NCBI GenBank assembly: GCA_946480915.1
Contig: CAMLLO010000003.1
Span: forward strand, 124,001 to 188,000
DNA: 64,000 nt
DNA from: an uncultured Sphingobacteriaceae bacterium
Lineage (GTDB): Bacteria; Bacteroidota; Bacteroidia; Sphingobacteriales; Sphingobacteriaceae
Direction: 5' to 3'
Shown: piece after piece, positions 8,559 through 17,173 of the stretch
Position numbering within the stretch: position 1 is the first letter of the stretch
Layout of the letters: the number at the start of each line of letters is the position of its first letter
Translations under genes and position numbers: made by a program
Notes under the pieces: model-generated
The model's input: only the letters and a program-made list of their open reading frames with translations
What the model was told of the DNA's origin: nothing
Databases searched by the model: none

Positions 8559-9980
8559 ATGATTCGAGTAGCGAAACGAGTATTGTTAGTATTCCTTTTC
8601 ATTCAAACAATTGCCGTTATTCAGGTATCTGCCGCAGATCCCTCCTGGGCTGCAAAAGTGGGTATCAGAAAGTTGAAAATTAAGAAGCATGTCTTTAATG
8701 TGAGAGATTTCGGCGCTGTAAACGATGGCAAAACCCTTGCAACAGAATCCATTCAGAAAGCTATAGATGCTTGCTCAAAAAAAGGTGGAGGTAAAGTTGT
8801 TTTCGCTCCCGGACAGTATTTAACCGGTTCCCTTTTCATAAAAGAAGATGTATTTCTGCAAATCGATAAAGGTGTTGAACTTTTAGGAAGCCAGGATCTT
8901 AAAGATTATCCTGAAATAGACACCCGCGTTGCAGGAATAGAAATGAAATGGCCAGCAGCTTTAATTAATATCATTAAGCAGGAAAATGCAGGGGTAAGCG
9001 GCCAGGGTATCGTAAATGCACAGGGCAAGCCTTTTTGGGATGCTTACTGGGCCTTAAGGAAAGAATACGAGCCTAAAAAGCTTCGCTGGATCGTAGATTA
9101 CGATGCTAAACGCCCCCGGACTTTATTGGTTTCGGAATCGAAGAACATCCTGGTGAAGGGTTTAACCTTTCAGCAGGCGGGTTTCTGGACGGTCCACATT
9201 TTGTATTCAAAGTATGTAACTGTCGATGGTATCACAATTCAGAATAATATTGGCGGACATGGACCAAGTACAGATGGCGTCGACATCGACTCCTCGTCAT
9301 GGATTTTAGTTCAAAACTCGGATATCGATTGTAATGATGATAATTTTTGCATTAAATCGGGAAGAGACTGGGATGGACTTCGTGTGAATCGTCCGGCAGA
9401 ATATATAGTAATTCGCGATTGTATTTCCCGAAAGGGCGGCGGCTTAATTACGTTCGGAAGCGAAACTTCGGGAGGAATGCGTCATATCCTTGCTAAGAAT
9501 TTAAAAGCGAATGGTACTGGTGTAGGCATCCGGTTTAAATCGGCAACAAATCGTGGAGGTACGGTAGAGGATATTCACATCGATAATCTGGAAATGTCTA
9601 ACGTTGGTACGGCTCTGGAAATAACTCCCAATTGGAACCCAAGTTACAGTTATTCAACTCTTCCGGAAGGATACGATATAAAAACCGTCCCCGAGCACTG
9701 GAAAAAGATGTTGGAGCCAGTTGATCCTGAAAAAGGCATTCCACATTTTAAAGACGTTTATATTTCAAATATTAAAGTAGAAAATGCCCGTAAAGCAATT
9801 TTTGCCGATGGTTTAAAACAGGAACCTTTAAGGAGTTTTAAATTAACAAATCTGAATATTACCGCTAACACGGCGGGATCGATCAAGAATGCAAGCAATT
9901 GGTCGTTTAAAAATGTGTCTATACAGTCGAAAGATAATTCCAGGATCGAGGTTACGGAATCTCAAGATGTTAGACCCTAG
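8559..9980 (+). CDS. GH28 polygalacturonase or rhamnogalacturonan hydrolase
   Basis: A 473-residue exported right-handed beta-helix enzyme with a signal peptide to about residue 26 (V-S-A-A). It opens with the usual pectinase N-terminal motif F-N-V-R-D-F-G-A-V-N-D-G-K. Catalytic-region motifs are Asp239 and Asp242 in S-T-D-G-V-D, Asp260-Asp261 in C-N-D-D-N-F-C-I-K-S-G-R-D, and R325-F-K327 for R-I-K. The usual G-H-G motif reads G-G-G (293-295), so the conserved histidine is absent; the downstream GH28 at 32701 keeps it. This points to a separate GH28 subfamily, perhaps acting on RG or substituted galacturonan. Its own promoter region precedes it and the regulator gene follows it after 148 bases. 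Confidence 0.88.
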   Translation: MIRVAKRVLLVFLFIQTIAVIQVSAADPSWAAKVGIRKLKIKKHVFNVRDFGAVNDGKTLATESIQKAIDACSKKGGGKVVFAPGQYLTGSLFIKEDVFLQIDKGVELLGSQDLKDYPEIDTRVAGIEMKWPAALINIIKQENAGVSGQGIVNAQGKPFWDAYWALRKEYEPKKLRWIVDYDAKRPRTLLVSESKNILVKGLTFQQAGFWTVHILYSKYVTVDGITIQNNIGGHGPSTDGVDIDSSSWILVQNSDIDCNDDNFCIKSGRDWDGLRVNRPAEYIVIRDCISRKGGGLITFGSETSGGMRHILAKNLKANGTGVGIRFKSATNRGGTVEDIHIDNLEMSNVGTALEITPNWNPSYSYSTLPEGYDIKTVPEHWKKMLEPVDPEKGIPHFKDVYISNIKVENARKAIFADGLKQEPLRSFKLTNLNITANTAGSIKNASNWSFKNVSIQSKDNSRIEVTESQDVRP

Positions 9981-10128
9981 GCTCCCAAATTTCCAGGCTT
10001 AGTTTTCTCGATAGAACGGCATATTGCATAAATTGCGATATATTGTAAGTCGAACGTGATTGTCTGCAAAGTACAATGTGATGATTGTGACTGTTTTTAG
10101 AATAGATGGAAAAGACTTTTTAGCAAAT

Positions 10129-13100
10129 ATGCGGAAGATAATTACCGCTGCTAGCGCTTATTTAATTGTTTTTGTCGCTTTCTTATTTCCCGAAAGCACT
10201 GCCGTTGCCCAGCCCAAAGCCAATTTTACACAATACTCTACCGAAAGTGGTTTATCCCATGATGGCGTATTGTGCATTACACAAGACAAGGAAGGTTTTA
10301 TGTGGTTCGGAACCTGGGACGGTATCAACAGATTCGACGGACACGTTTTTACCTCGTATAAATCCCTTCCAGGCGATAGCTCTAATCTTAAAAACAACAA
10401 GATAAGGACCATTATAGAAGACAAGGCTGGCTACTTGTGGGTGAAAACCTACGATAATCTTGTTTATCGCTTTGATAAAAAAAGAGAAAAGTTTCTGTCT
10501 GTACCGGGAGACCGGAAAGAGTTTAAAAATATCATAATTGACAGAATTGTCCCGGTGTCAACAGGCGATACATGGTTGCTTACTGCAAATCAGGGCCTTG
10601 TATGTGCTGTCGATGTCAAATCCCTGGCCGCTCCGCGGATCTATAAATATGGAGCAAATATGCCCGGGGATTTTAAAATCGCTGGCAATACCATCAATTT
10701 CTTGTTTGAAGATTCAGCAGGCCACGTTTGGGTTGGTACAAGCAGTGGCCTGACTTGCCTGAACAAAAAGAATGGACGTTATTATCAAAGAAGCAGGTTT
10801 AAAGGTGGAACAGATTTCTTCCGGCAGGATCTTTCTTTTACCTGCTTTGCGCAGTATAATGGATTAATTTATTTCGGCACATCAAGCGGCGACCTCGTTA
10901 CGTTCGATACGAGGAAAGGTGTTTTTTCAACCATCCCATTGTCGCCCAATACAAACTTCAATGCCATACTTCGTGCTAGAGATGGAATGCTTTATATTTC
11001 TTCAACAACGAAAGGACTTCTCATTGTACATCCAGAAAATTATCAGATTAGTTACGCCTCTTTGCCCGGAATGAATTCCTTTTATTCTCTTTTTGAAGAC
11101 TCATCTGGCCAGATTTGGATCGAGCCTCAAAAGAGCGGTATCATAAAATATGATCCTCGCAGCAGATCGTTTAAGCTTTTTACACAAAAAAAGGATGCAA
11201 ACATTACTAGCCCCAATAAAAACTATGGCTTATTCGAAGACGTTAACGGTGTGTTATGGGCTGGTTTTAAAGGCGGCGGCTTTGGATATTACAATCCGGA
11301 AAAGGACGAAATTGAATATTTTTATAATGAACCCGGCTCGTCTAAACAACGGTTTTCAAATATTGTAACGGCCTTTTATCCTGACCGTACAGGCATTCTA
11401 TGGCTTAGTTCCATTGACGGAGGATTGAATAAGATAATATTTCCTGAGAATAACTTTAAGCATAATCTTCTTGTAAACGATATACAGAATAAATCTGAGA
11501 ATGAGGTTAGAACGTTGTTTGAAGACAGTAAAGGAAGGATGTGGATAGGAACGAAAGCTGGGAGGCTCTACGTTTTTAAGAACGGTGTTAGAGAGAACGG
11601 TATTTTCAGCGGTATAAGCGGGTCAGAAATCGGAAGTGTTTATTCTATCACCGAAGGTCGCGATGGAACGATGTGGTTTGGAACCAAAGGCAAAGGTTTA
11701 ATTATGGCCCGGCCGTTGAATAAAGAACGATCAAGATATAGCCTTACGCGATATTTATCAGACCCCGGTAATAAGTATAGCCTAAGTAGCAATATGGTCT
11801 ATTCTGTTTTAGAGGATCGCAAGGGCCGGATCTGGGTTGGGACCTTGGGCGGCGGCTTAAATCTGCTGTCTAAATCGGGCAGCGAGGTGCGGTTCAGGAA
11901 TAGTAATAATTCATTTAAACAGTATCCCGCTTCATGTAACGTTATCCGACATTTGCAACAAGGACCGAATGGCCGCATATGGATTGCAACAACAGATGGT
12001 CTGGTTCTGTTCCATCCTGATCAGGGGAATTCGGATACTTATAAATTTTCGAAATACAGTAAAATTCCGGGCGACCGCAGTAGTCTGGGGAATAATGATG
12101 TTCAGTACATTCATCGCGATAAGCGGGGACAAATGTGGGTGGGAACTTTCGGAGGCGGTTTAAATAAAGTCATTTCTGCTTCAGGGAAACCCTTGAAGTT
12201 TCGTGTTTTTACGCGAAATGAGGGCTTGCCAAATGATATTATTCTAAGCATAGTTGATGATAATAACGGTAATTTATGGCTTGCTACGGAAAATGGGCTG
12301 AGTCAGTTTAATCGATTAACGGAAACCTTTAAAAATTACGACTCATATGATGGTTTACCTCAGACAAGATTTTCGGAAGCTGCAGGTCTAAAATCGAGGA
12401 CCGGGCTGTTGTATTTTGGATGCGTAAGAGGATATATTTCATTCGACCCTGATCGTATATCAAGTAAAAAGGTAGATGCAAGTATGGCATTGACCAATAT
12501 TCAGCTCTACAATAAAGATATTTTACCCGGACGCCCCGGATCTCCCTTGAAATATTCTTTAAACAATACAGGTCGTATTACTTTGGAATATGATCAGGAT
12601 GTTATTAGTATCGATTACACGGTTTTGGACTACAGGGCGAGCAAAAAAATAACGTATGCTTATATACTTAAAGGATATGATAAAGTATGGCACAACGTTA
12701 ATAATCAGCGCAAGGCCACTTATACAAATCTTCCCCCCGGCGATTATGAATTTATTGTAAAAAGCACAAGTAGTTCCCTTTTTAATAATATCCCTGGCAA
12801 AAGCCTGAAACTAACTGTTTTGCCACCTCCGTGGCTGACGATATGGGCCTACATTGCTTATTTTATTGTGATTGTAACCTTACTCGAAATTGCACGAAGG
12901 GTAATTCTTACAATGATACGGTTGAGGAATAATGTAGCGGTTGAACACAGACTTACAGATTTAAAACTGCAATTTTTTACCAATATTTCACACGAACTGC
13001 GTACTCCGCTTACGCTGATTGTAAGTCCTTTAGAAGAGATAACCAGAAACGAACAGATATCTGCTAAAGGCCGCGAAAATATTAATATAGTTAATCGGAA

Positions 13101-14565
13101 CGCAAACCGGATGATCCGCTTAATTAATCAGTTGCTGGATTTCAGAAAAGTACAGAGCGGGAAAATGCGGCTTAAGGTGTCGGAAGTTGAGGTTATCGGA
13201 TTACTTAAAGAAATCAGCCGTTATTTTGCCGGATTGGCGCAGGAAAAGAATATCGACTTGAAAATAAATTACGATGTTGATGAGCTTTATGCGTGGATTG
13301 ACGAAGAGAAAATAGATATCGTTGTTTACAACCTGCTTTCGAATGCTTTTAAGTTTAGCCCTTCGGGCAAAACTATTCAGATCGATGTAAAATACACAGG
13401 GGGCGATGAATATTTCACCATAACCATCACTGATCAGGGATACGGCATCCCTAAACAAAAGCTTTCACAGATTTTTGAGCTTTATTACGAAGGTGATAAA
13501 ACAAGTGAAAACAATTTGAAAGGCACCGGTATCGGATTGGCACTTTCGAAAGAGTTGATCGAGGCTCATCAAGGGAATATTTTTGCCAGTAACAATCCCG
13601 AAGGCGGAATGATTTTTACCATTCGGCTGAGGACAGGCAAAGAGCATTTTACCAATAAGGAAGTTGATTTTGTCAAGTCGTCTAAATTGCTGGACTTTGT
13701 AAATTCCGGCTATGTGGAAGTCACCCATAGAAGCGATAATCACCTGATTAGCGTGCAGAAAGAACAAACGGATATGCAGCTCGTTCTGCTGGTGGAGGAT
13801 AATTCGGAATTAAGAAAGTTTCTCACAGCTCAGCTGGTGCAGTTTTATAGGGTTGTTGAGGCAATAGATGGGGTGGAGGGTTTAAAGGCCGCTCAATCAA
13901 ATATGCCCGATCTTATTATAAGCGATGTGATGATGCCCAACATGGATGGGATTCAAATGCTTGACCTGCTTAAAAATGATAGGGAAACAAGTCATATACC
14001 TGTGATTCTTCTTACCGCAAAATCCTCCATCGAAAGCCAGATTGAAGGGTTGAAATACGGCGCTGATTTTTACATTATCAAACCATTTTATACTGATCAT
14101 ATACTTGCATGTGTTGATAACCTGTTAAAACAACGAAGAAAGATTTTTGAAGCATTGTATACTAATGAGAAAAAGATTATTCAGCTGAAACCAGATGAAA
14201 TTCTGATTACCTCAAAAGATGAACAGTTTTTGAAAGATGTAATTAAGATTGTTGAAGCCGGAATGGGAGACAGCCAGTTTAATATCGAGAGTGTAGCAGA
14301 CTCAGTTGGTTTGGGCCGCACTACTTTTTATAAGAAATTGAAAAGCCTTACGGGATTTGCACCGATTGAATTTGTTAAGGATATCAGGCTGAAACGCGGC
14401 AAACAATTGCTTGAGTCGGGTGAATACACAATTTCAGAGATCGCCTATATGACTGGCTTTAGTAGCTCGGGATATTTTAGTACTTGCTTCAAAGAAAAAC
14501 ATAAGCTTTCTCCTTCGGAGTATTTGAAAAATCAAAACAAAACCTTGCATTTCCCCAACGCATAG
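10129..14565 (+). CDS. Hybrid two-component system sensor kinase/AraC regulator (HTCS)
   Basis: A single-protein signalling system of 1478 residues from this ATG. Order: signal peptide (ending T-A-V-A-Q); a periplasmic propeller sensor built of repeats with I-W-V-G-T / M-W-F-G-T; a Y_Y_Y domain with Y-x-L-K-G-Y-D-K-x-W; one membrane segment (W-L-T-I-W-A-Y-I-A-Y-F); a histidine kinase with His955 in N-I-S-H-E-L-R-T-P; an ATPase domain; a receiver domain with Asp1266 in I-I-S-D-V-M-M-P; and a C-terminal AraC helix-turn-helix. HTCS proteins bind oligosaccharides released by surface enzymes and switch on the adjacent Sus locus. A TTG-initiated form from 10060 is possible, but the ATG at 10129 puts a normal signal peptide at the N-terminus. 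It probably controls the SusC/D genes directly downstream. Confidence 0.95.
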   Translation: MRKIITAASAYLIVFVAFLFPESTAVAQPKANFTQYSTESGLSHDGVLCITQDKEGFMWFGTWDGINRFDGHVFTSYKSLPGDSSNLKNNKIRTIIEDKAGYLWVKTYDNLVYRFDKKREKFLSVPGDRKEFKNIIIDRIVPVSTGDTWLLTANQGLVCAVDVKSLAAPRIYKYGANMPGDFKIAGNTINFLFEDSAGHVWVGTSSGLTCLNKKNGRYYQRSRFKGGTDFFRQDLSFTCFAQYNGLIYFGTSSGDLVTFDTRKGVFSTIPLSPNTNFNAILRARDGMLYISSTTKGLLIVHPENYQISYASLPGMNSFYSLFEDSSGQIWIEPQKSGIIKYDPRSRSFKLFTQKKDANITSPNKNYGLFEDVNGVLWAGFKGGGFGYYNPEKDEIEYFYNEPGSSKQRFSNIVTAFYPDRTGILWLSSIDGGLNKIIFPENNFKHNLLVNDIQNKSENEVRTLFEDSKGRMWIGTKAGRLYVFKNGVRENGIFSGISGSEIGSVYSITEGRDGTMWFGTKGKGLIMARPLNKERSRYSLTRYLSDPGNKYSLSSNMVYSVLEDRKGRIWVGTLGGGLNLLSKSGSEVRFRNSNNSFKQYPASCNVIRHLQQGPNGRIWIATTDGLVLFHPDQGNSDTYKFSKYSKIPGDRSSLGNNDVQYIHRDKRGQMWVGTFGGGLNKVISASGKPLKFRVFTRNEGLPNDIILSIVDDNNGNLWLATENGLSQFNRLTETFKNYDSYDGLPQTRFSEAAGLKSRTGLLYFGCVRGYISFDPDRISSKKVDASMALTNIQLYNKDILPGRPGSPLKYSLNNTGRITLEYDQDVISIDYTVLDYRASKKITYAYILKGYDKVWHNVNNQRKATYTNLPPGDYEFIVKSTSSSLFNNIPGKSLKLTVLPPPWLTIWAYIAYFIVIVTLLEIARRVILTMIRLRNNVAVEHRLTDLKLQFFTNISHELRTPLTLIVSPLEEITRNEQISAKGRENINIVNRNANRMIRLINQLLDFRKVQSGKMRLKVSEVEVIGLLKEISRYFAGLAQEKNIDLKINYDVDELYAWIDEEKIDIVVYNLLSNAFKFSPSGKTIQIDVKYTGGDEYFTITITDQGYGIPKQKLSQIFELYYEGDKTSENNLKGTGIGLALSKELIEAHQGNIFASNNPEGGMIFTIRLRTGKEHFTNKEVDFVKSSKLLDFVNSGYVEVTHRSDNHLISVQKEQTDMQLVLLVEDNSELRKFLTAQLVQFYRVVEAIDGVEGLKAAQSNMPDLIISDVMMPNMDGIQMLDLLKNDRETSHIPVILLTAKSSIESQIEGLKYGADFYIIKPFYTDHILACVDNLLKQRRKIFEALYTNEKKIIQLKPDEILITSKDEQFLKDVIKIVEAGMGDSQFNIESVADSVGLGRTTFYKKLKSLTGFAPIEFVKDIRLKRGKQLLESGEYTISEIAYMTGFSSSGYFSTCFKEKHKLSPSEYLKNQNKTLHFPNA

Positions 14566-14606
14566 GTTATCGCTCCAGCCATAAGTCCACCGCTTATTTA
14601 ATTGCT

Positions 14607-14646
14607 CTAATTACTTGTTTTTATAGCCCAAAAAAACAATAATTAG
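14607..14646 (+). terminator. Long A/T-rich stem-loop after the HTCS gene
   Basis: The left arm 14607-14622 (CTAATTA, one bulged C, TTGTTTTT) pairs with the right arm 14630-14646 (AAAAAAACAA then TAATTAG) around a 7-base loop. It starts 42 bases after the HTCS stop. No T-run follows, so it may terminate inefficiently, terminate in the opposite direction, or protect a 3' end. Confidence 0.5.
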
Positions 14647-14690
14647 AAGGTTTGTGTCAATTTTTAAATGCTTTAGAGAGCAGCTCCGCC

Positions 14691-14698
14691 TAGATTTG
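14691..14698 (+). promoter_or_regulatory. Candidate Bacteroidota minus-7 promoter element (TAGATTTG)
   Basis: TAGATTTG matches the Bacteroidota minus-7 consensus TAnnTTTG. A clean minus-33 TTTG at the usual spacing is not evident; TTTA lies 15 bases upstream. If used, the leader before the fasciclin gene would be about 260 bases. Confidence 0.35.
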
Positions 14699-14820
14699 TA
14701 TTCAAGAAAACCAATATTAACTAATTAAAGGGAAGCCAATAGCTTAAAGTTTTACATTGAATAACCATATAAAACCTTATCGGGGTTTTAGAGTATTTTA
14801 AACCAGATCGAGAGTTTTCC

Positions 14821-14838
14821 TGACAACATTGTTTGTCA
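14821..14838. promoter_or_regulatory. Inverted repeat TGACAA-N6-TTGTCA, candidate operator
   Basis: A symmetric 6-bp inverted repeat with a 6-base spacer lies 128 bases before the fasciclin gene. It is a candidate site for the HTCS AraC domain, although AraC-family sites are often direct repeats. An A-run follows on the plus strand (T-run on the minus strand), so it could also be a minus-strand terminator. Confidence 0.3.
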
Positions 14839-14965
14839 AAAAAAAAGGGTGGAATTTCAATTTATTTCTCAGGTAAAGAGGCTGCAATAAATCCGAAAGT
14901 GGAGACCTGCATTCAATTTTTGTGCTTCACGAAGAATATACTTTTATAAACAGTTTCAATCCAAG

Positions 14966-17152
14966 ATGAAGAAAATATTTAGAACCTCGTTATTCTTGCT
15001 TGCTATTATTCCAGTATTAAGCTCATGTAACAAAAAGCAGTGGGATGAATATTATGGACGCCCGGAAACGCTGGCCAATCCGATATATCAGCAACTACAG
15101 TCAAGAAATAACTTTAAAAGCTTTTTGATTCTGATTGACAAAGCTGGATACAAAGATGTTTTAAGCAAAGCAGGTTACTGGACTATTTTTGCGCCGAACG
15201 ACGAAGCAGTCTCTACATACTTGCAGGAAAATAACCTGAACGATGTAAATCAGATTAAAGATTCTGTCGCTAATAAAATAGTCAGGTACGCGCTTGTTTA
15301 TAACTCCTTTAAATCAGACCGTTTAGACGATTATCAATCAGCAATAGGTTGGGTGCCAGGAAAGGCATTCAAAAGACGAACTACCTATTATAGCAGCCCC
15401 GACACCTCGACGATAAATGGCAAAAAGGTTTTAATAGCAGCATCTAACAGGAATAGCTCAAGCGGATTCTATTATGTGTCGACAGATAATAACAATAAGT
15501 ACATACCTTATTTCCTTGACAGCTATTTCACTGCTAACGGGATATCTCAAAATGATTATTCCTATTTTTTTGACGGAACAACTTTCAATGGATTCCATGT
15601 ATCGCAGGCGCAGGTAACAAATAAAGATATAGTCGCTGAAAATGGGATTATCCACGAAGTTAATAGAGTAAGTCTCCCTCTTCCAAGTATTGATCAATAC
15701 CTCAGTAAAGCTCCGCAGTACAGTAAGTTTAGAGAGATGCTCGAGAAATATATGGTAACCTATCTAATCAATGCTTCTGCTACTTCTAAGAATAGAGAGA
15801 TTACAGGTTCGGATCTGGATGTTTATATAAAAGTATACAACGGAAGTCTTCCATATTCTCCTAACAATGAAAACTTTTTGAAGGCTGAGGATAATGATGG
15901 GCAGATGGATGGCTATACCATGTTTGCTCCTACAAATCAGGCATTCGATGACTATGCACAAAATGTACTTCTCAAGCATTACGGCTCGTTTGATGCATTG
16001 CCGCAAGAAATTAAAACCGACTTTTTAATGGCTCACATGTGGAGAACTACAGTTTGGCCAAGCAAGTTTGCGACAACAAATAACGGACAGGGGCAGGGAG
16101 CATTATTTAATCCGGCAACTGATGTTGTTGATAAGAAAGTACTGAGTAACGGACTTTTCTATGGAACCAATAAGGTTCAGGAGGCTAATGTGTTTAGTTC
16201 TGTTTTCGGGAAAGCATATTTAAACCCTGATTATTCATTGATGACCAGGGCGCTATCGGTTGCCTTAAAAACCAACATCATCAATACCAATTCTAAGTAC
16301 ACTCTTTTTCTGATTTCTGACGCAGATTTAATTGCATCAGGTTATAATTATGATTTAGATGCGAACACATGGCGCTATGCACCTCCCGGCGGCGGAACTT
16401 CTTTGTCTGGTACCTCTGCATGGGATAAACTAAACCGGATTTTAAATACTCACGTAGTTCGTCAGGATATAACAGACCTTGCTGGCAGTGGAATACTTGA
16501 GACCTATAATGGTGAATACATAAAATATAACGGAACTTCTGTTTTCTCCGCAGGTAACCAGGATGCCAATATTACCCGTACAGTTTCTAACAAGGAAACT
16601 GCTTCAAATGGAACGGTGTATTATATAAATGGTTTACTAAATGAGTCGGCATTGCCTGTCGGAAAACATATTGAAAAACTAGCCGCTGTCACTTCATCGA
16701 ATTACAAAAAGTTTTTCGATTATCTGAAAGCGTCATACGTTTACAATACTAACAACGGCGAAATCGTAGGCATTTCGGTCGGATCTTTCTACACCGTATT
16801 CGTACCCAACAATACTGCTATAGATGCAGCCATTGCACAAGGATATTTGCCTTCATCGCCAACCTCAACTTTACCAAGCGATAAAGAAAAGGTGGCAAAT
16901 TTCATCAGGTATCACATACTGCAAAAAGAAACTGTAGTTACGGATGGGAAAAAGGAAGGCGGTTATTTAACGCTGTTGCAAAAAGAGAATGGTGCTACAA
17001 CAGCTATTTCAATAGCAAACCAAGTTGGAAGCATGCAGGTAACAGATATGAAAGCTGGAACTGTAAATGTGGTTGTACCAAATAGTAATAACCTTTCTAA
17101 CCGTGCCGTCATACATCTGATTAACGGATTCTTAAAATTTGATACTAATTAA
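14966..17152 (+). CDS. Multi-domain fasciclin (FAS1) lipoprotein
   Basis: A 728-residue lipoprotein: hydrophobic leader then lipobox V-L-S-S-C with Cys21, followed by N-K-K-Q-W-D-E-Y-Y. The body looks like about four FAS1-type units. The T-x-F-A-P-x-N-x-A hallmark is plain at W-T-I-F-A-P-N-D-E-A, Y-T-M-F-A-P-T-N-Q-A and Y-T-V-F-V-P-N-N-T-A, and weaker at Y-T-L-F-L-I-S-D. Units end in I-I-H-E-V / V-I-H-L-I-N-G segments. FAS1 domains mediate adhesion or ligand binding. It heads the Sus-like operon, 21 bases before the SusC gene, and is probably anchored at the outer membrane surface. A glycan-capturing role beside SusC/D is inferred from position only; no carbohydrate-binding module is recognised. 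Confidence 0.85.
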   Translation: MKKIFRTSLFLLAIIPVLSSCNKKQWDEYYGRPETLANPIYQQLQSRNNFKSFLILIDKAGYKDVLSKAGYWTIFAPNDEAVSTYLQENNLNDVNQIKDSVANKIVRYALVYNSFKSDRLDDYQSAIGWVPGKAFKRRTTYYSSPDTSTINGKKVLIAASNRNSSSGFYYVSTDNNNKYIPYFLDSYFTANGISQNDYSYFFDGTTFNGFHVSQAQVTNKDIVAENGIIHEVNRVSLPLPSIDQYLSKAPQYSKFREMLEKYMVTYLINASATSKNREITGSDLDVYIKVYNGSLPYSPNNENFLKAEDNDGQMDGYTMFAPTNQAFDDYAQNVLLKHYGSFDALPQEIKTDFLMAHMWRTTVWPSKFATTNNGQGQGALFNPATDVVDKKVLSNGLFYGTNKVQEANVFSSVFGKAYLNPDYSLMTRALSVALKTNIINTNSKYTLFLISDADLIASGYNYDLDANTWRYAPPGGGTSLSGTSAWDKLNRILNTHVVRQDITDLAGSGILETYNGEYIKYNGTSVFSAGNQDANITRTVSNKETASNGTVYYINGLLNESALPVGKHIEKLAAVTSSNYKKFFDYLKASYVYNTNNGEIVGISVGSFYTVFVPNNTAIDAAIAQGYLPSSPTSTLPSDKEKVANFIRYHILQKETVVTDGKKEGGYLTLLQKENGATTAISIANQVGSMQVTDMKAGTVNVVVPNSNNLSNRAVIHLINGFLKFDTN

Positions 17153-17173
17153 TTCTGAAACCTGAATAGTAAA

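Larger units (their letters stand above)
14566..14965. promoter_or_regulatory. Intergenic control region upstream of the Sus-like operon
   Basis: This 400-base gap between the HTCS and the first fasciclin gene is where the operon promoter must lie. It holds a long A/T-rich stem-loop (14607-14646), a candidate minus-7 promoter element TAGATTTG (14691-14698, matching TAnnTTTG) and an inverted repeat TGACAA-N6-TTGTCA (14821-14838). No small gene is apparent. Confidence 0.5.

Noticed and set aside
10060..10128. Extended TTG-initiated start of the HTCS gene
   Set aside because: The extra 23 residues precede a complete signal peptide; the ATG at 10129 is the better start.
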